Shown: positions 28,401 to 41,801 of the stretch, piece after piece | Numbering within the stretch: position 1 is the first letter of the stretch | Layout: every line of letters begins with the position of its first letter | Assembly (NCBI GenBank): GCA_943737045.1 | Contig: CALSFV010000144.1 | Location: forward strand, 58,044-122,043 | Length of the DNA stretch: 64,000 nt | Reading direction: 5' to 3' | Source of the DNA: Parapristionchus giblindavisi | Lineage: Eukaryota; Nematoda; Chromadorea; Rhabditida; Diplogasteridae | Translations under genes and position numbers: made by a program | The notes under the pieces: generated by a model | The model's database searches: none | What the model was told of the DNA's origin: nothing | Seen by the model: only the letters and a program-made list of their open reading frames with translations

Positions 28401-28901
28401 TCTTGACGATCATGACTTTTTTCACCCGATACTAAATCGGTGAGGGTACGACAACGGAAAATTTGAATTACCTATAAAACATCGTTGTGGTGCCTATTTT
28501 CGCCAGCAAGTTTTATCTTACATAACATGGATTTTAAAAAATCCCAATATGTTCGGCGCAAATGTACATGCAATTAGCGCTTTGGTACCGGCGAAAATGT
28601 ATCTCAGCGCTATTTTGCACTGGCGCAAGTGTCCAGTTGTTCGTTTGTCTTCTGATTGCATGCCCATGACCCTCCATAATTACTTCAATTTGATCATCAT
28701 TGTATTTTAAGGATTGTAACGAAGAATCAGAAGGTGACGTCATATCAATTCGTAGTGAAGAAGGACGTGGAGATTCATCGATGACGTCATCAGGAAGACT
28801 TTCATCTATATCTAATGAACATACTCTCACTCGTTCTCATTCCCCATCTCCTACTCCATCTACAGGTTTAGAAACATCTGAATCTATTATGATTGAACCA
28901 T
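10426..28901 (+). CDS. PDZD8: PDZD8-like ER lipid-transfer/tether protein
   Basis: PDZD8 is an ER membrane protein that tethers the ER to other organelles and carries an SMP lipid-transfer module. About 35 exons can be joined into roughly 1,350 codons (human: about 1,150). In order: an N-terminal membrane helix (FLLGFIVGVSFILFILYVIF, 10426-10566); an SMP-type domain over about 11186-12600, with PYNHWSFCFLAEPLFDFD and SPNYKIRYRPLFPHP matching PDZD8 closely; and a PDZ domain (IGLTFDK ... GDVLIAINNVPV, about 12700-13873). A Ser-rich linker, a C2-like strand region (25960-26225) and a C1 zinc finger (26595-26935, CSLC ... CCQKC ... CHHKC) follow. The tail is a coiled coil with a Ser-rich stretch ending MIEP. 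Most introns are 45-100 nt. Two are enlarged by transposons (14094-22517 and about 22831-23983). Early exons checked keep phase. Start: first ATG before the membrane helix. Confidence 0.88.
10922..10993. repeat. Perfect 72-nt palindrome in PDZD8 intron 1
   Basis: Two 36-nt arms are exactly complementary around the centre ACAATATATTGT. The arm word ATTTGAAATGATG also occurs, near-complete, at about 10837-10853, just upstream. It is probably a minimal foldback or a local inverted duplication. Confidence 0.85.
14888..14968 (-). repeat. tRNA-like sequence (SINE head or tRNA relic)
   Basis: The minus strand shows an A-box-like GTGGTGTAGTGGTCTATGGC and, about 40 nt on, a perfect B box GGTTCGATTCC inside a 5-bp T-arm (CTGGG/CCCGG). 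The acceptor stem and anticodon stem do not pair, so a working tRNA is unlikely. Together with the copies at 19110-19545 it suggests a tRNA-derived SINE family. Confidence 0.5.
15389..16819 (-). CDS. Candidate spliced gene of unknown function
   Basis: On the minus strand several short open segments sit between good splice signals. These are MNYNGINFNGGCSTFTM (about 16767-16819); SVELLDEEQLKELNQYF (about 16500-16550); GIFANLVINSDDSSFGEP plus LRCIVQW (about 16157-16232); SFRVYMMFSSNVSSNEQ (about 15736-15792); ARSRALPTMRQILMINTF (about 15619-15677); and DVVTHNKDSRRRMVGY ending TGA at 15389. I do not recognise the protein. The first two exons and exons 3-4 join in frame. The joins 2-3 and 4-5 do not, so an exon is missed or the gene is decayed. 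It lies inside the nested element in a PDZD8 intron, antisense to PDZD8, and could be cargo of that element. Confidence 0.35.
18203..18450 (-). pseudogene. C-terminal ORF remnant in FB-C
   Basis: Read on the minus strand, a stretch beginning TELLSTTRAKRDVALDMDF shifts frame near 18340, continues as VHEDDMTISSDAIYNW and LFTDEAPDLSTPLVFDQ, and stops at TGA (18203-18205). It is acidic and resembles the tail in FB-A (4432-4578). The upstream half of the same product is probably the zinc-finger piece at about 20290-20700. The protein is broken by at least one frameshift. Confidence 0.45.
19110..19545. repeat. tRNA-derived SINE split by another repeat
   Basis: A plus-strand A-box-like segment (GTAGTGTAGTGGATAAG, about 19118) and the sequence TCAGCTGAAAG are separated from a B box (GGGTTCGATCCCC, about 19527) by an insert that starts and ends with related words (AAGCATACGATTTGC / GCAAATGCG...GCTAAGCAT). 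TTTCAGCTCAG repeats at the right junction as if it were a long target duplication. The insert holds a second tRNA-like head on the minus strand (about 19285-19352: TGGCGCGGTGGTAAGCGC with box GGTTCGGTCCC). Confidence 0.45.
19675..20025. repeat. Foldback of about 350 bp within FB-C
   Basis: The left arm (CATGTTGACCAATTTGGCAG ... AATGAAACACAGTCTCTGTG) is complementary, with mismatches, to the right arm ending in the complement of CATGTTGACCATTTTGGCAA. The loop lies around 19790-19900. No ORF of note. Confidence 0.65.
20290..20700 (-). pseudogene. C2H2 zinc-finger protein fragment in FB-C
   Basis: On the minus strand a frame reads NTPEKDDVDDEVVTGIAPTP and then one finger (FVCSKCSATFLRYWNLERH: C-x2-C-x12-H). 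A one-base shift near 20520 moves to a frame with DFALGLYKRMLEEVQQG, PLPESFKEYEKTPKHPRPI and the motif GWALRIRK. I recall 'GWALK' segments after a C2H2 finger in uncharacterised multi-copy invertebrate proteins, but cannot name the family. With the acidic tail at 18203-18450 it probably formed the protein of this foldback superfamily. It is now frameshifted. Confidence 0.45.
22008..22368. mobile_element. Foldback MITE (361 bp) in PDZD8 intron
   Basis: Inverted ends ATGGCTCGTTAAAAA/complement lead into arms of about 165 bp. These contain an alternating CG run (GCGCGCGCGC) and the words CGGCGACTTTCCACCCGTTA and TTCAAATTCCGACTTTC. It has no coding capacity. The composition is far more G+C-rich than the flanks. 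Confidence 0.85.
22958..23977. mobile_element. Foldback FB-B family copy (1.0 kb) in PDZD8 intron
   Basis: Same ends as the 7187-10037 element (TATATGAGGCCGTTT...CGT) with arms of about 430 bp and a purine-rich, locally palindromic centre (about 23400-23545, GAGAGA/CTCTCT). It lacks the nested palindrome of the longer copy. The right end (GGCCTCATATA) is followed by only TTATAG before the next PDZD8 exon (23984), so the element lies right beside the splice acceptor. Confidence 0.9.
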
Positions 28902-29808
28902 AGTAAGTCATTCATTCATTCATTCATTCATTCTTATTCGTCTTATAAATTGGTTGTGTACATTTATTCAATGGGATTCATTGGGTGGGGACAAATATAA
29001 TAATTGTTTATTTCTAGTCATATTATATATTATAATTGTTTCTATCTAATCGATATCATTTGTACATTCCAATCATTCATTCTGTACAGTATTCCTTTTG
29101 TATATGGTAAGACTCCCTCCTCTATCTCCCCTTGAGTGATATTCTTATACTTTAAACTCCTCTCATTTTGGTCATTTCTTATCTAATTCACCTCATAATC
29201 TTTTATACCCTTGCATATTCTCTATTATCGATTGATTTTGTTCATGAGTATCTTCCTTGTATTGATTGATTATCTTCTTGTCTACAGTACCCCCTCTGTT
29301 ACATTGGTCATAGTATGTATCGATTATCCACTTCCTCTCTAACTTCCCAGATATTGTGCCAAATTATACAAGATTAGTTAAAGAGTTTGAAAGAGTAATA
29401 ATAGAGTAAATATTGATCATATTAATGTGTAATATTGTATAGCAGTACAATGACAACAATATCATTGATTGATAATCTTATCAGATATATTATATAGATT
29501 GATTCCATATCTGTCTATTCGATCTTATTCATAGTATCATTTCCTTCTATTCAATCTGGCAATTCAATATATATTCTTATCGATCTGACCACAATCATAT
29601 TGTACTCTTTATGAATTCATATTATTTTGATTTATTCACCCAATTCTATATTACTTCGTTCGAGATGATCATGATAAATATGTTTATCCACAATATATTA
29701 TATATATTCAATTGATGAAATACAATAAGTTGAGTTATCTTCTTACCGTAATCTGGTTATCTCTATCTTGTATTGATCCGTATATTGATTGATCTTTGAT
29801 CTATCAGA
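28902..29808. other. Intergenic DNA after PDZD8
   Basis: A short (ATTC)5 run lies at about 28912-28935. No other gene or repeat was recognised. The interval is AT-rich and includes the likely 3' UTR of PDZD8 and the upstream region of the transporter gene. Confidence 0.5.
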
Positions 29809-32800
29809 ATGAGTGCAGTGGGAGTATGTATACAGGCTCTCACTTCATGTGTTGGATGTGTTACATTGATGGAAAAATTGAAATGGTAAATTTGGATTAC
29901 GGTATTGAATGAATCAATCAATCGATATTCAGGAGTATAGGAGAAACAGCAAATGTGGTGACACTATTGGGAATGATATTTATGATATCAGAAGGATTAG
30001 TATCAGGGAAATTAGATTTGACACGAAGAATCATTCCATTGAGGTACGGTAGATGGTATTTTGAGTTCATTGAACACTTTATTATTTTTATTATTACAGA
30101 ACATATCTATCATTAGTATTGATCTACTTTTTATCTAATTCTGCCAATAATTTGTCCTTATTATGTCGACTACCCTATCCAGTCTTTATCATTTTTCGAT
30201 CGGTATGACAAACTGTATTCATATCAGTTACTATATACAGTACCGTGCAAAAGTCTGGCCCCAAAATTTGAATCGCTATAACTTTCTTCGTACTTGACCG
30301 ATCGGTCCCCGGTTTGTTTTATTAAATAGTGTAACCATTGGAGAAATTTTGTATGTTATTGATTATTACCTACGATGATGAAGTGATTTCATCATTCTTG
30401 AAATACCGAGGTGCGATCGTAAAAATAGGTTTATTCTCAGGTGATTTTTTCTATTAGTCCAATTTTTTTATGATTAACGGACAACTATCGGTGAACGTTT
30501 TAAGCCATTAACCACGTTGCTTGCATATCGCTCCGAGGAATTAGCTAATTTCACTTGACCCATGAAAATTACGTAAAAATGTCATAACTCAGTCTGTAGT
30601 TGAGCTAGGGGCCTCAGATTCAACAAGTATTATCGCATGGTCATAGGGCACCACCATGCCAATTTCTGAAGGATTCCGCTTCTTGAAGAGAAAATTCGAA
30701 AAAAATCCCATTCCATATTTTGGGCATACGGTATTTCCCAGCCGGTTTTTCTAAAAATCTAAAAATTTTGTATGATGTGCCAAAACATCTACCTAACACA
30801 TCTACAAAGTCGCGAGATTACAGGAGTTCAATTACGACTTTGCCCATAAAAATACCATTCACTGTCAAAGTGGAATTTTGCGAGAAAAGAGACAGATAAA
30901 AAAGGTGGAATGTCCAATAGTGGATCTAAATTGAGGATACTTGTAGGAAATGTACTTATTAGACTCTTGGTTCAAAATCCGATCAAAATTGATATGAAAT
31001 ACTGGGTTATTGACCCGTAATAATTCTCCATAACGAACTAAATTAGGTTAAGTCCACTTTGACTGTCAATGGTATTTTTATGGGCAAAGTCGTAATTGAA
31101 CTCCTGTAGTCTCGCGACTTTGTAGATGTGTTAAGTAGATTTTTAGGCATATCATACCAAATTTTTAGATTTTTAGAAAAACCGGCTGGGAAATACCGTA
31201 TGCACAAAATATTGTATAGGATTTTTTTCGAATTTTCTCTTCAAGAAGCGGAATCCTTCTCAAATTGACATGGTGGTGCCCTATGACCATGTGATAATAC
31301 TTGTTGAATCTGAGGGCCCTAGCTCAACTACAGACTGAGTTATGACATTTTTACGAAATTTTAATGGGCCAGGCGAAATTAGCTAATTCCTCGGAGCGAT
31401 ATGCAAGCAACGTGGTTAATGGCTTAAAACGTTCACCGATAGTTGTTCGTTAATCATAAAAAAATGGATTAATAGAAAAAATCTACCTGAGAATAAACCT
31501 ATTTTTACGATCGCACCTCGGCATTTCAAGAATGATGAAATCATTTCATCATCGTAGGTAAGAATCAATAACATACCAATTTTCTCCAATGGTTACACTA
31601 TTTAATAAAACAAACCGGGGGCCGATCGGTCAAGTACGAAGAAAGTTATAGCGATTCGAATTTTGGGGCCAGACTTTTGCACGGTACTGTAGTATATAAT
31701 ATACAGGGTGACCAGAAAATACGTGTGACCAGAAAATAAAAACCGAATATCTTTCCAGGAAAACAACGAAATTGTATAAAAAATTTATTAGAGCATATTC
31801 AAACTAGTTGGAACAACAGTACATACTTAGATTTCAATCCTTCCTCCCCGCTCCTTGATAACCTCCTTTAGTCTCTTGGGATAAGCATTGATCACAGCAC
31901 GCAGGTAGTTGATGTCGATTTTGTCCCATTCCTTGATCAGGGATGCCTTTAGTGAGGCCAGGTTGGGGTGGGGCTTAGAACAGGCTTTAGCCTCAAGGAC
32001 TGACCACACGGAATAGTACATTGGGTTAAGGTCGGGTGAGGAGGCTGGCCATTCATCTCCCGCGATGAAGGAGGGGAGATGGGTTTTGCACCAGACCTGC
32101 ACTGTCCTTGCCTTGTGGGCAGGGGCTACTTCTTGCTGGAACGTCCAGGAGATGGTTTGAAAGTGCGAACGGGTTCAGGGGATAAGATTCTTCTGGAGGA
32201 TCTCTTGCTTGTAATAGGTTTGGTTGATTTTGACCCCGGGATCGACGAATACGAGAGGAGTCTTGCCAGTAGCCCACACACCGGCCCATACCATCACCTG
32301 GGCAGGGTGGGAAGCCTTGCTCACGACTCTCCCCTTGCTGTTTGCATCCACGGGACTCACAGCAAGCACACGGTTGTGCTTGGCATTGTGAGCAGCCCCC
32401 ACCGTGAAGAACTTCTCGTCGATGAAGAGCGTGGTCATGTGCTCCCCAATGCGCGTGCATGCGAGTAGGGCGCGGCACTTCTTCAGACGTTGATCCTTGC
32501 TCCTCTCACTTAGGATCGCAGCCTTCGTCATACGATATGGTGTGAGTCCCAACTTCGTCTTAACAATGGTTCTCATCGAGTCTCTCGACACATGCATCTC
32601 CTTCGCCATATTTCGCATCAAACGGCGAAGATCGCGGGTGATTGGCATCTTGACTGCTTTTATCTTCTCCGGAGTGACAATCCAAGCCTTTCTTACTCTC
32701 CCAGGGCGATCCAGTATATCTCCTGTCTGATGGTGTCGGCGAATGGTGTTGTATACGGTGTTCCGATGGATTCCAAGCGAGTGAGCGATGGCTGCGGCAG

Positions 32801-33945
32801 ACTGTCCCAGTGCATGCATAGTTATGATTGAAGAGCGTTGGGAAATGGGCTTTGCCATTTACCTGAAAATGAACCGATTCGAACGAAAATTTGAACATAG
32901 GTAAACGAAACATCAATAAATAAAATGACGAACTGGCGAAACACCAAAACGGCGCCTGCGCCCGGTGCGCCATGCACAACGAGTGCACACGTATTTTCTG
33001 GTCACCCTGTATTCCAGGCGTCACTTCCTGCAAATGTATTGGTCAGTTTTGTACTTCGTCGAAATTTCTATCCATTCAAACAAGTAGTGGCAGTTTGTAT
33101 AATATCGATTGGTTAGTTAGAATTTGTATTGATCGATATTTAACGTAGTTCTTAATTATTTTATTCTTAGGTGTATTTCTATTTACACTTGGATCATGGA
33201 GAGGTGAAGTAAGTGTAGAGAGACACAATGAAAGAGTAGATCAGATTATATTGATTGGATATATTGAAATTGATGCATACTTATTAGGTATGTTCCATTT
33301 TGATGATATTGATAAAGTATTTATATCTTAATTATAGGTGTGACTCTTCTTATCTGTTCCCTTCTTCTTTCTTCATATCTAGGTATCAAGCAAGAAGAAT
33401 TGTATAGAGATTACGGTAGAGATTGTGCTAATGAATCTATGTATTATATTGTATGTTCATTATATCATATCTTCATATTATATTATCTATTTCAGAATCT
33501 TTTGACTCTTCCTCTAATGATCCTTCATAGTTCTGATATAATGTTATCCATGGCTCGAGCATCATTATCATCTCCTTTATCTATATCATCTATCAGTCTA
33601 TTAATCCCTGCACTATCTCCATTTATCGATCCGATCTCTCATATTACCGTACCCTCTGCATGGGTAGTACTCACTGTTATCACTCTCCTTCAGGTTTGTT
33701 ATTGATTGATTCATCCTACCGTATCTCTTTGATTACAGTATGGATGTATATTGGCAGTCTTCCGTTTGTCATCTCTCACTTCATCCCTCACCACTAAAGT
33801 AGTCCTTACACTACGAAAGTTCATATCATTAGTTCTATCGATGGTTCTCTTTGATAGATTATCTTCACTCACAGTTCATCATTTAGTTGGAACCTTTTTT
33901 GTTCTTCTAGGTAGTTTAGCATATAGTCCTCTCATTTGGAAATAG
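29809..33945 (+). CDS. SLC35B4: SLC35B4-like UDP-sugar transporter
   Basis: A multi-pass Golgi/ER antiporter family that brings UDP-xylose/UDP-GlcNAc into the lumen. The first exon (MSAVGVCIQALTSCVGCVTL) is followed by hydrophobic exons. The family hallmarks are RTYLSLVLIYFLSNSANN, PYPVFIIFRSASLPANVLVS (human: HMIFRSGSLIANMLL), QVVAVCIISIGVFLFTLGS, a late SSYLGIKQEELYRDYG (human MGIFQETLYKRFG), and KVVLTLRKFISLVLS followed by VHHLVGTFFVLLGSLAYS. The length, about 330 residues, is right. The intron after FRS (30201-33020) is swollen by a 1.45-kb foldback and a mariner. The exon join there, TCG|GCG, stays in frame. The start ATG lies two bases after a CAG (TATCAG-AATG), so a trans-splice or 5' UTR intron acceptor is possible. 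Confidence 0.88.
30238..31689. mobile_element. Tc1/mariner-type foldback (1.45 kb) in intron
   Basis: Arms of about 640 bp, starting CAGTACCGTGCAAAAGTCTG and ending with the complement, are flanked by TA on both sides (30236-30237 and 31690-31691). The loop, around 30885-31050, is unique. The terminus and the TA target fit a Tc1/mariner superfamily origin. No transposase was seen. Confidence 0.85.
31704..33009. mobile_element. Full-length mariner-like element
   Basis: Perfect 24-bp inverted ends, CAGGGTGACCAGAAAATACG+TGTG at 31704-31727 and the complement at 32986-33009, are flanked by TA (31702-31703, 33010-33011). It sits 12 bp to the right of the foldback, in the same SLC35B4 intron. The right end lies 8 bp before the next exon, so the acceptor reads ...CACCCTG-TATTCCAG. 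Confidence 0.95.
31827..32858 (-). pseudogene. Inactive mariner transposase
   Basis: The reading frame runs antisense to the host gene from MAKPISQRSSIITMHALGQS to GGRIEI (about 340 codons). The N-terminal part has helix-turn-helix segments (AAAIAHSLGIHRNTVYNTI). The first catalytic Asp is present in FIDEKFFTV. A TGA stop follows KNLIP (about 32175), where the same frame then continues TRSHFQTISWTFQQE. The expected second Asp (family: QQD-x-APAHK) is Glu (QQEVAPAHK). The expected third Asp in SPDLNPM-D-Y is Tyr (SPDLNPMYYSVW). No frameshift was found, only substitutions, so the loss is recent or mutational. It cannot catalyse transposition. Confidence 0.93.
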
Positions 33946-35189
33946 TTAAGTACATTAATAATGTTTTGTTTTAATAATTTGACGTTTATCGATCTCATCA
34001 TAGTTACGGTTACTGATTGTTGATATGTATCATTCATTGATTAATTTATTATTTGAGGCTTTTATACACACTTCCTATTGTTCATAGAGAAATTTCACTT
34101 GTTATCTCACTTCAACCATTCATTGACTTATCCTAATATAATTAAAATTGAATAATCTTTTTTCATTCATATATATATATATATATACTTCCTCTTTTAT
34201 CTAGTCTTATTTGTCTTCTACTTTTATCCTTTATCCTTTCTTCTTCCTCTTAAAGTTGTCATAGATACGTGCCTCATATAGATAAAAGTGATGAATTCCA
34301 CTTTAGAAGTGCTAATAAAGAGATGATAAATCAATGAATATTTACTAAGTGGTTTGTATCCATAAAGACTACCGTTATCATTTAATCTTTAACATTCATT
34401 TCATTATATCGTACTCATTGTGACATTTGTGATGATAGAATCATTCATATCTCGTCTTTTGCATGGAAGGTGTAGTGAATTGATTGATAAGCATGATATC
34501 ATTTCATTAATACCCTTTCTATTCAATGTACTCGGATATGGCTGAATACTAATGCTTAGCTTCTCATAAACTCAATAACAACTAATAAATAATGATGAAC
34601 GATAGATGTATTGAGAGTGAAAGTGTTTGTCTATGCCACGTTTCTCCTTTCTTTCTCATATATATTCTGTTCCTCCCTCTTTCATCTATTACCATTCATT
34701 CCATGGTCTCATCCTATAGTGAATCATCCATTCATATTTTATTCTTTCATTAAATAAATCAATATCTAGGTTGATCAAAGATCACGCTAGATATAGTCAC
34801 TATTGAGTTTCATCTCTCTATCTTTATCTCCACACTTTCCATTTCATTTCCTCTAATTGTCTATTGAGATAAGCTCAGATGAACTAAAATTGAGGTCGTA
34901 GTCATTCTTTTATCCACAATCCATTCTATAGTATAGTATGAATGAATAGATGTCATTCCTCAAACTATCCATCTATTCTTCTATCGTACATATACCATCT
35001 TCATATCTTACACCCAATGTGCTCTTAATTTCTTCCCCTTCTGGATAGTTCACTGTTATGCATTAGACTAATTATTATTCAAATGTAATTGTATTCATTC
35101 ATATATTGATTCTATATTGGTTGATTCCATTCATTGTCTTCTAACCAGATCCTTCATCTTCTATTTATCTCAACTTCATTCCTATTACA
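33946..35189. other. Intergenic AT-rich DNA
   Basis: I see no ORF, RNA gene or transposon end. A short (AT)n run is present near 34165-34187. The end near 35190 has an in-frame candidate mini-exon (MNGDGQQE|GT) that may be a 5' exon of the next gene. Confidence 0.5.
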
Positions 35190-35600
35190 ATGAATGGAGA
35201 TGGACAACAAGAGGTCAGTATACTTATTCTTATCTCACAATAATATTTATACTAATCATTGCATGACATTGACTATTCATTTGTAAGGTGCATGATATGT
35301 GTGTTGATTATGATATTACAGACTTATTATGTCATCTCTACATCAATGTATTCATATTCAATATGATATTATGAATATACATAGATGAATAGATAGATAG
35401 ATAGTATAGATTGAATGTGTCTGTTGTATCTTCAATCTCCTCTTGTCTCTATCATTCTTGGTCTATAACAATTCCATTTGAATCCACGTCGTTCTGTCTC
35501 CATAGAGAAGAAGCATATCTATTCCCCTTCCTCTTCTTCTATTCATTCTATTCCAATCGACTTGATCTAGACTATCCCTTAGTCTACATCATCATCTAGT

Positions 35601-38185
<2,585 letters not shown>

Positions 38186-39057
38186 TCAATCAATTGATCT
38201 ACTCCTCCCCTCCCTTTATCGATTACCCTTTATTCTATCTGTTACATATTTCACAATATATTATAATATATTCTCTCTTGTGTATTATCATCTTTACTAA
38301 TTTATATGTACTTGTTCAAATGAAATGATAACTAACCTCATTTTAGTTATGTATTCTATATACTAATAACTATCAGAGTTAAACTGTCATATGTGTATAT
38401 CTATGTATTCATAGTCAACAATTGTAATACATAACTATCGATTCATTGTATCTATCGTGCCAGGATAAAAAACATCGCTAGTCTTTTATCTTTTTCTTAT
38501 AGGCAATGAAATTAAATCAAAGAAATTGATTTATAATGACAATCAAGAATGAGATAATAATACTAATCGTATTTATTGTGATGTTATTCAATGTATTATA
38601 TGTGCTTGTTCTACATTTCAAAAATGATAATTAGGCAGAATAAACTTATTTAGTTGTTATATTCGCCCACAATTGTCATTACATCTCTTTGGCACAATGA
38701 TCGATTTGTACCCGGTGAATGCATGTTTCACTCTCCTTCCAAATTCTCAAAAAGCTAACATCAACGTCGCTCAGTTCGCATTCAGACCATAGATAGTCTA
38801 GGTCGAATCGAACATGAGCGATCAAAGAAATCACAAATATTCTCTATTTATGTGTTCTTATGTGATTTCAATGTATGATTTGCCTCTTACTTCATTTTGT
38901 TTATGATGTTCACTGTGAAGTATGTGTGATTTATTATAGTTTAATATTGTAATAGAAGACATTAGTTAGTGAAAATATATTTATACACGATATTTGGGCA
39001 CCGATATTATTATCATAATACATGCAATAATGAGTATAAGACTGAGACTATTCCATA
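38186..39057. other. Intergenic DNA between GMDS and DHRS1-like gene
   Basis: The two genes are convergent, so their 3' UTRs lie here. I see no gene or repeat. Confidence 0.45.
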
Positions 39058-40477
39058 CTATAGTTTACTAACAGCAGCAGTAATCAGCCATCCAGGGAGT
39101 TTAAACCATGAAGGAACATATTCTGATGTTTTAGCCCATCCATAATGTTTCAACATAACAGAAACTGAACGAATATTGTAGGGATGACGACCTAGAATAG
39201 ATGATTGATAAATATATCACAGTATTCTGGTCCAAGCCATTTTTCTTCCAAAGCAAGACAAAGGAGAGACCATTGTATTAGAGAGAGTTTGTATGTTGAG
39301 CGGTCGTTCTTGCTTTGAAAGTCATGAGAACGCTGTGATATATGAATGAATAGATGTAATACCATCAATATCAACGAATCCATATTCATCTCCTAAGTCT
39401 GAAGTCACTAGAATTCTTCCAGTCTTCAGAATCGACTGAATAATATCGATTGGTATCAATTAATCAATAAATATCTACTGTACTCTCTTATCTGTTGCCA
39501 ATGCAACTACTGCCTTTCCTGGATATTCAATAGTTTCTCCTTCTACAAACATCTTTCCAACCTAGAATAGAAGGTATTAATGATATATCGATATGTATAA
39601 CTTACACTAGACTGAGCATACTTCTCATCCTCCAAAGCTCCCATAATCAATTGAGTTCGAACTGCTCCAGGCCACAATGATACACATGTGATTCCATTGG
39701 ACTACAAATCAAAGATCAACAGCTCATTAGATAATATCTTCTTGATTACCTTGAGCTCAACAGCCATATCTGCAGACATTCTATCAAGTGCTTGTTTACC
39801 AACACCATACGCAACATTGAAGAGATATCTAACAATAGATCAATGATAGATAAAGATCAAAGATCAAATATTGATATCTAATTTAATACTTACGATAAAC
39901 CACCAGCGGATGATACATTAACAATAAGTCCTTTTCCATTCTTAACCATAATACGAGATGCATAAACAGAACAGAAATAATGATTGCGAAGGCCTACGTT
40001 GTTCACCTGTAATGTCAATTCATTACTAATAAATACTATATGTAATTTATTCTCTGTTCCCATTTTATATGTTATTGAGTTATGATTGCCGACAGACAAG
40101 ATTGTTCAGAATCACTTCATACGATAATGCAATATGTATAAGTTATAAATTCATTAAAAAAAAAACATAAAACAGACTTACCAAGTCCCAGAATTGTGGT
40201 TCAGCTTCATAGAACTTCTTGTGTTTTCCATTTTCATCAAAGATAGCCTAAGACATTCAAATGATAACTTGACACAAATAGTCAATAACCTTCACTGCGG
40301 CATATGCATTATTGACAAGAATGTCTAATTGTCCATTATTCTCTTTATCGATCTTCTCGAAGAATTCTTTGACCTACAATGAATATACAAATAAATATGT
40401 TATATTATCGATCACCTGTTGCATATCTCCATGATCTACATAGACAGGAATTCCCTTTCCACCACGTTCAGTTACTT
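39058..40477 (-). CDS. DHRS1: DHRS1-like dehydrogenase, 5' end missing
   Basis: A short-chain dehydrogenase/reductase. Exons read right to left give VTERGGKGIPVYVDHGDMQQ; FFEKIDKENNGQLDILVNN with the NNAYA motif; WDLVNNVGLRNHYFCSVYAS; GLIVNVSSAGGL; FNVAYGVGKQALDRMSADM carrying the catalytic Tyr and Lys (YGVGK, as in human DHRS1); CVSLWPGAVRTQL; ALATDKRSILKTGRILVTSD; and a tail ending WFKLPGWLITAAVSKL. The match to DHRS1 is continuous. What is missing is the first ~50 residues, including the cofactor loop (TGASxGIG). The first exon here begins right after a TTTACAG acceptor (40477), but no sequence like the missing exon appears in 40478-58370. Everything upstream for 17 kb is transposon sequence. 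Confidence 0.85.
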
Positions 40478-40589
40478 CTGTAAATAAGAGTTTAGTCTTG
40501 TATATCATCACTATAGATTGACAATATTTAAAGAAAGATCAGTAATAGCTATTAACAAGGGAACTCTCCCAACTTAATGTGGCCATTTG

Positions 40590-40935
40590 ACATGGGAATA
40601 ATTTACCTGAATCAATTTTCGATGCTGATTACGAATCCGTTTTCAAACGTTGCCCAATCGAGCTGAGATTCGAGAAAATCGATATTAAAATTCGCTAGTT
40701 TATTCGGAAATTCGTGAGACTTCCTATATAAACCATCCCAATGCGTTCATAAACTCATCCATCAATTATCCAAACACCTCCTGCTGTAATTTAGTGGATA
40801 TTGTAGGTAAGTTGTGAATTTTCTAATCAAATAGTCGAATTTCAAGATCAATTTTCTTGAATCTCAGCTCGATTGGGCAACGTTTGATAACGGATTAGTA
40901 ATCAGCATCGAAAACTAATTCAGGTAAATTATTCC
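40590..40935. mobile_element. Short foldback next to DHRS1 5' end
   Basis: The left arm (GGGAATAATTTACCTGAATC, then TTTTCGATGCTGATTAC) and right arm are complementary over about 115 bp (centre about 40765). The right arm stops at ATTATTCCCA, exactly where the giant element begins (40936). The outer part of the left end (GTGGCCATTTGACAT...) has no counterpart on the right side, nor at the far end of the giant element (57927 onwards). Confidence 0.65.
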
Positions 40936-41460
40936 CACTCCCGTTTTTGGATGGTCGAAAAGCGTGAGAAATGCGGGAGCCCAACGGGTGATAAAGCGCC
41001 CGCGGATGATTCGAGGGTGATATGCGGGCGATCGAGCGACCGCGGGCGATCGGCGGGTGAGATTTGTGACTCCGATCGCCCGCGGGCGAAACGAACGGTT
41101 CGACCGCGGCACATCTTAGGGGAGGAGCGTCCGCGGACGATAGTGGGAATAGCGCCGGAGAGGGAGCCGGGAAATAGAAATTCCGTGGTGTGGTAGAGGA
41201 GCTGAAGCCTAATATTTGAATTTTCGAAGTGCGGTTGAATTTTAATTTAGATTAGTCGTTTTACTTATTTTATTGTAGTATATTGAGGTTGTTTGAAATG
41301 TTAAATTAATGACCTGTGTGTGCGTCTAGAGTTAGAGTTGTTTTGGGGCCATATTGTCTATCTGCTGTTGTTCCGTGAGCATGTCTTGTTGTTTATGCGT
41401 ATTTTTCTTTAATTTTTTACCTGCACCTGCCCGGTTTAAATATTAATGTTCGTATTTCAG

Positions 41461-41757
41461 TGGGTTCGAGACACTCGTATCGGTCGTTCTGCAGGCAGGC
41501 GTACATTGACTGGTTCAGGTAAATATTTTATTTACTTATCCACTTTTATGTTTCATCTTTATTCATTTATCTGTACCATTCTAATTATGCTTACCGATTG
41601 TGCTGCGGCGCTCATTTATTCTTTTATTACTATTCTTATTACTATTATTACTATTCTTATTATTTTTATTTATAATTATTCTCCTTTTCCTCCTTGTTTC
41701 TTCTTCTCATCCTTCTCCGTCTTCTTCTTTCCCTTGCTTTTCTTCTTCTTCTTCTTC

Positions 41758-41801
<44 letters not shown>

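Noticed and set aside
28435..28700. A transposon in the penultimate PDZD8 intron
   Set aside because: The stretch is more G+C-rich than its surroundings, but no inverted ends or target duplication were found.
32053..33033. Several overlapping frames across the mariner element
   Set aside because: They shadow the transposase frame (31827-32858); the only sensible frame is the minus-strand one with the TGA.
40951..41196. ORFs in the GC-rich block at the left end of the giant element
   Set aside because: The frames arise from GGGCGATCG-type subterminal repeats; the same block is found inverted at the other end without conserved protein.
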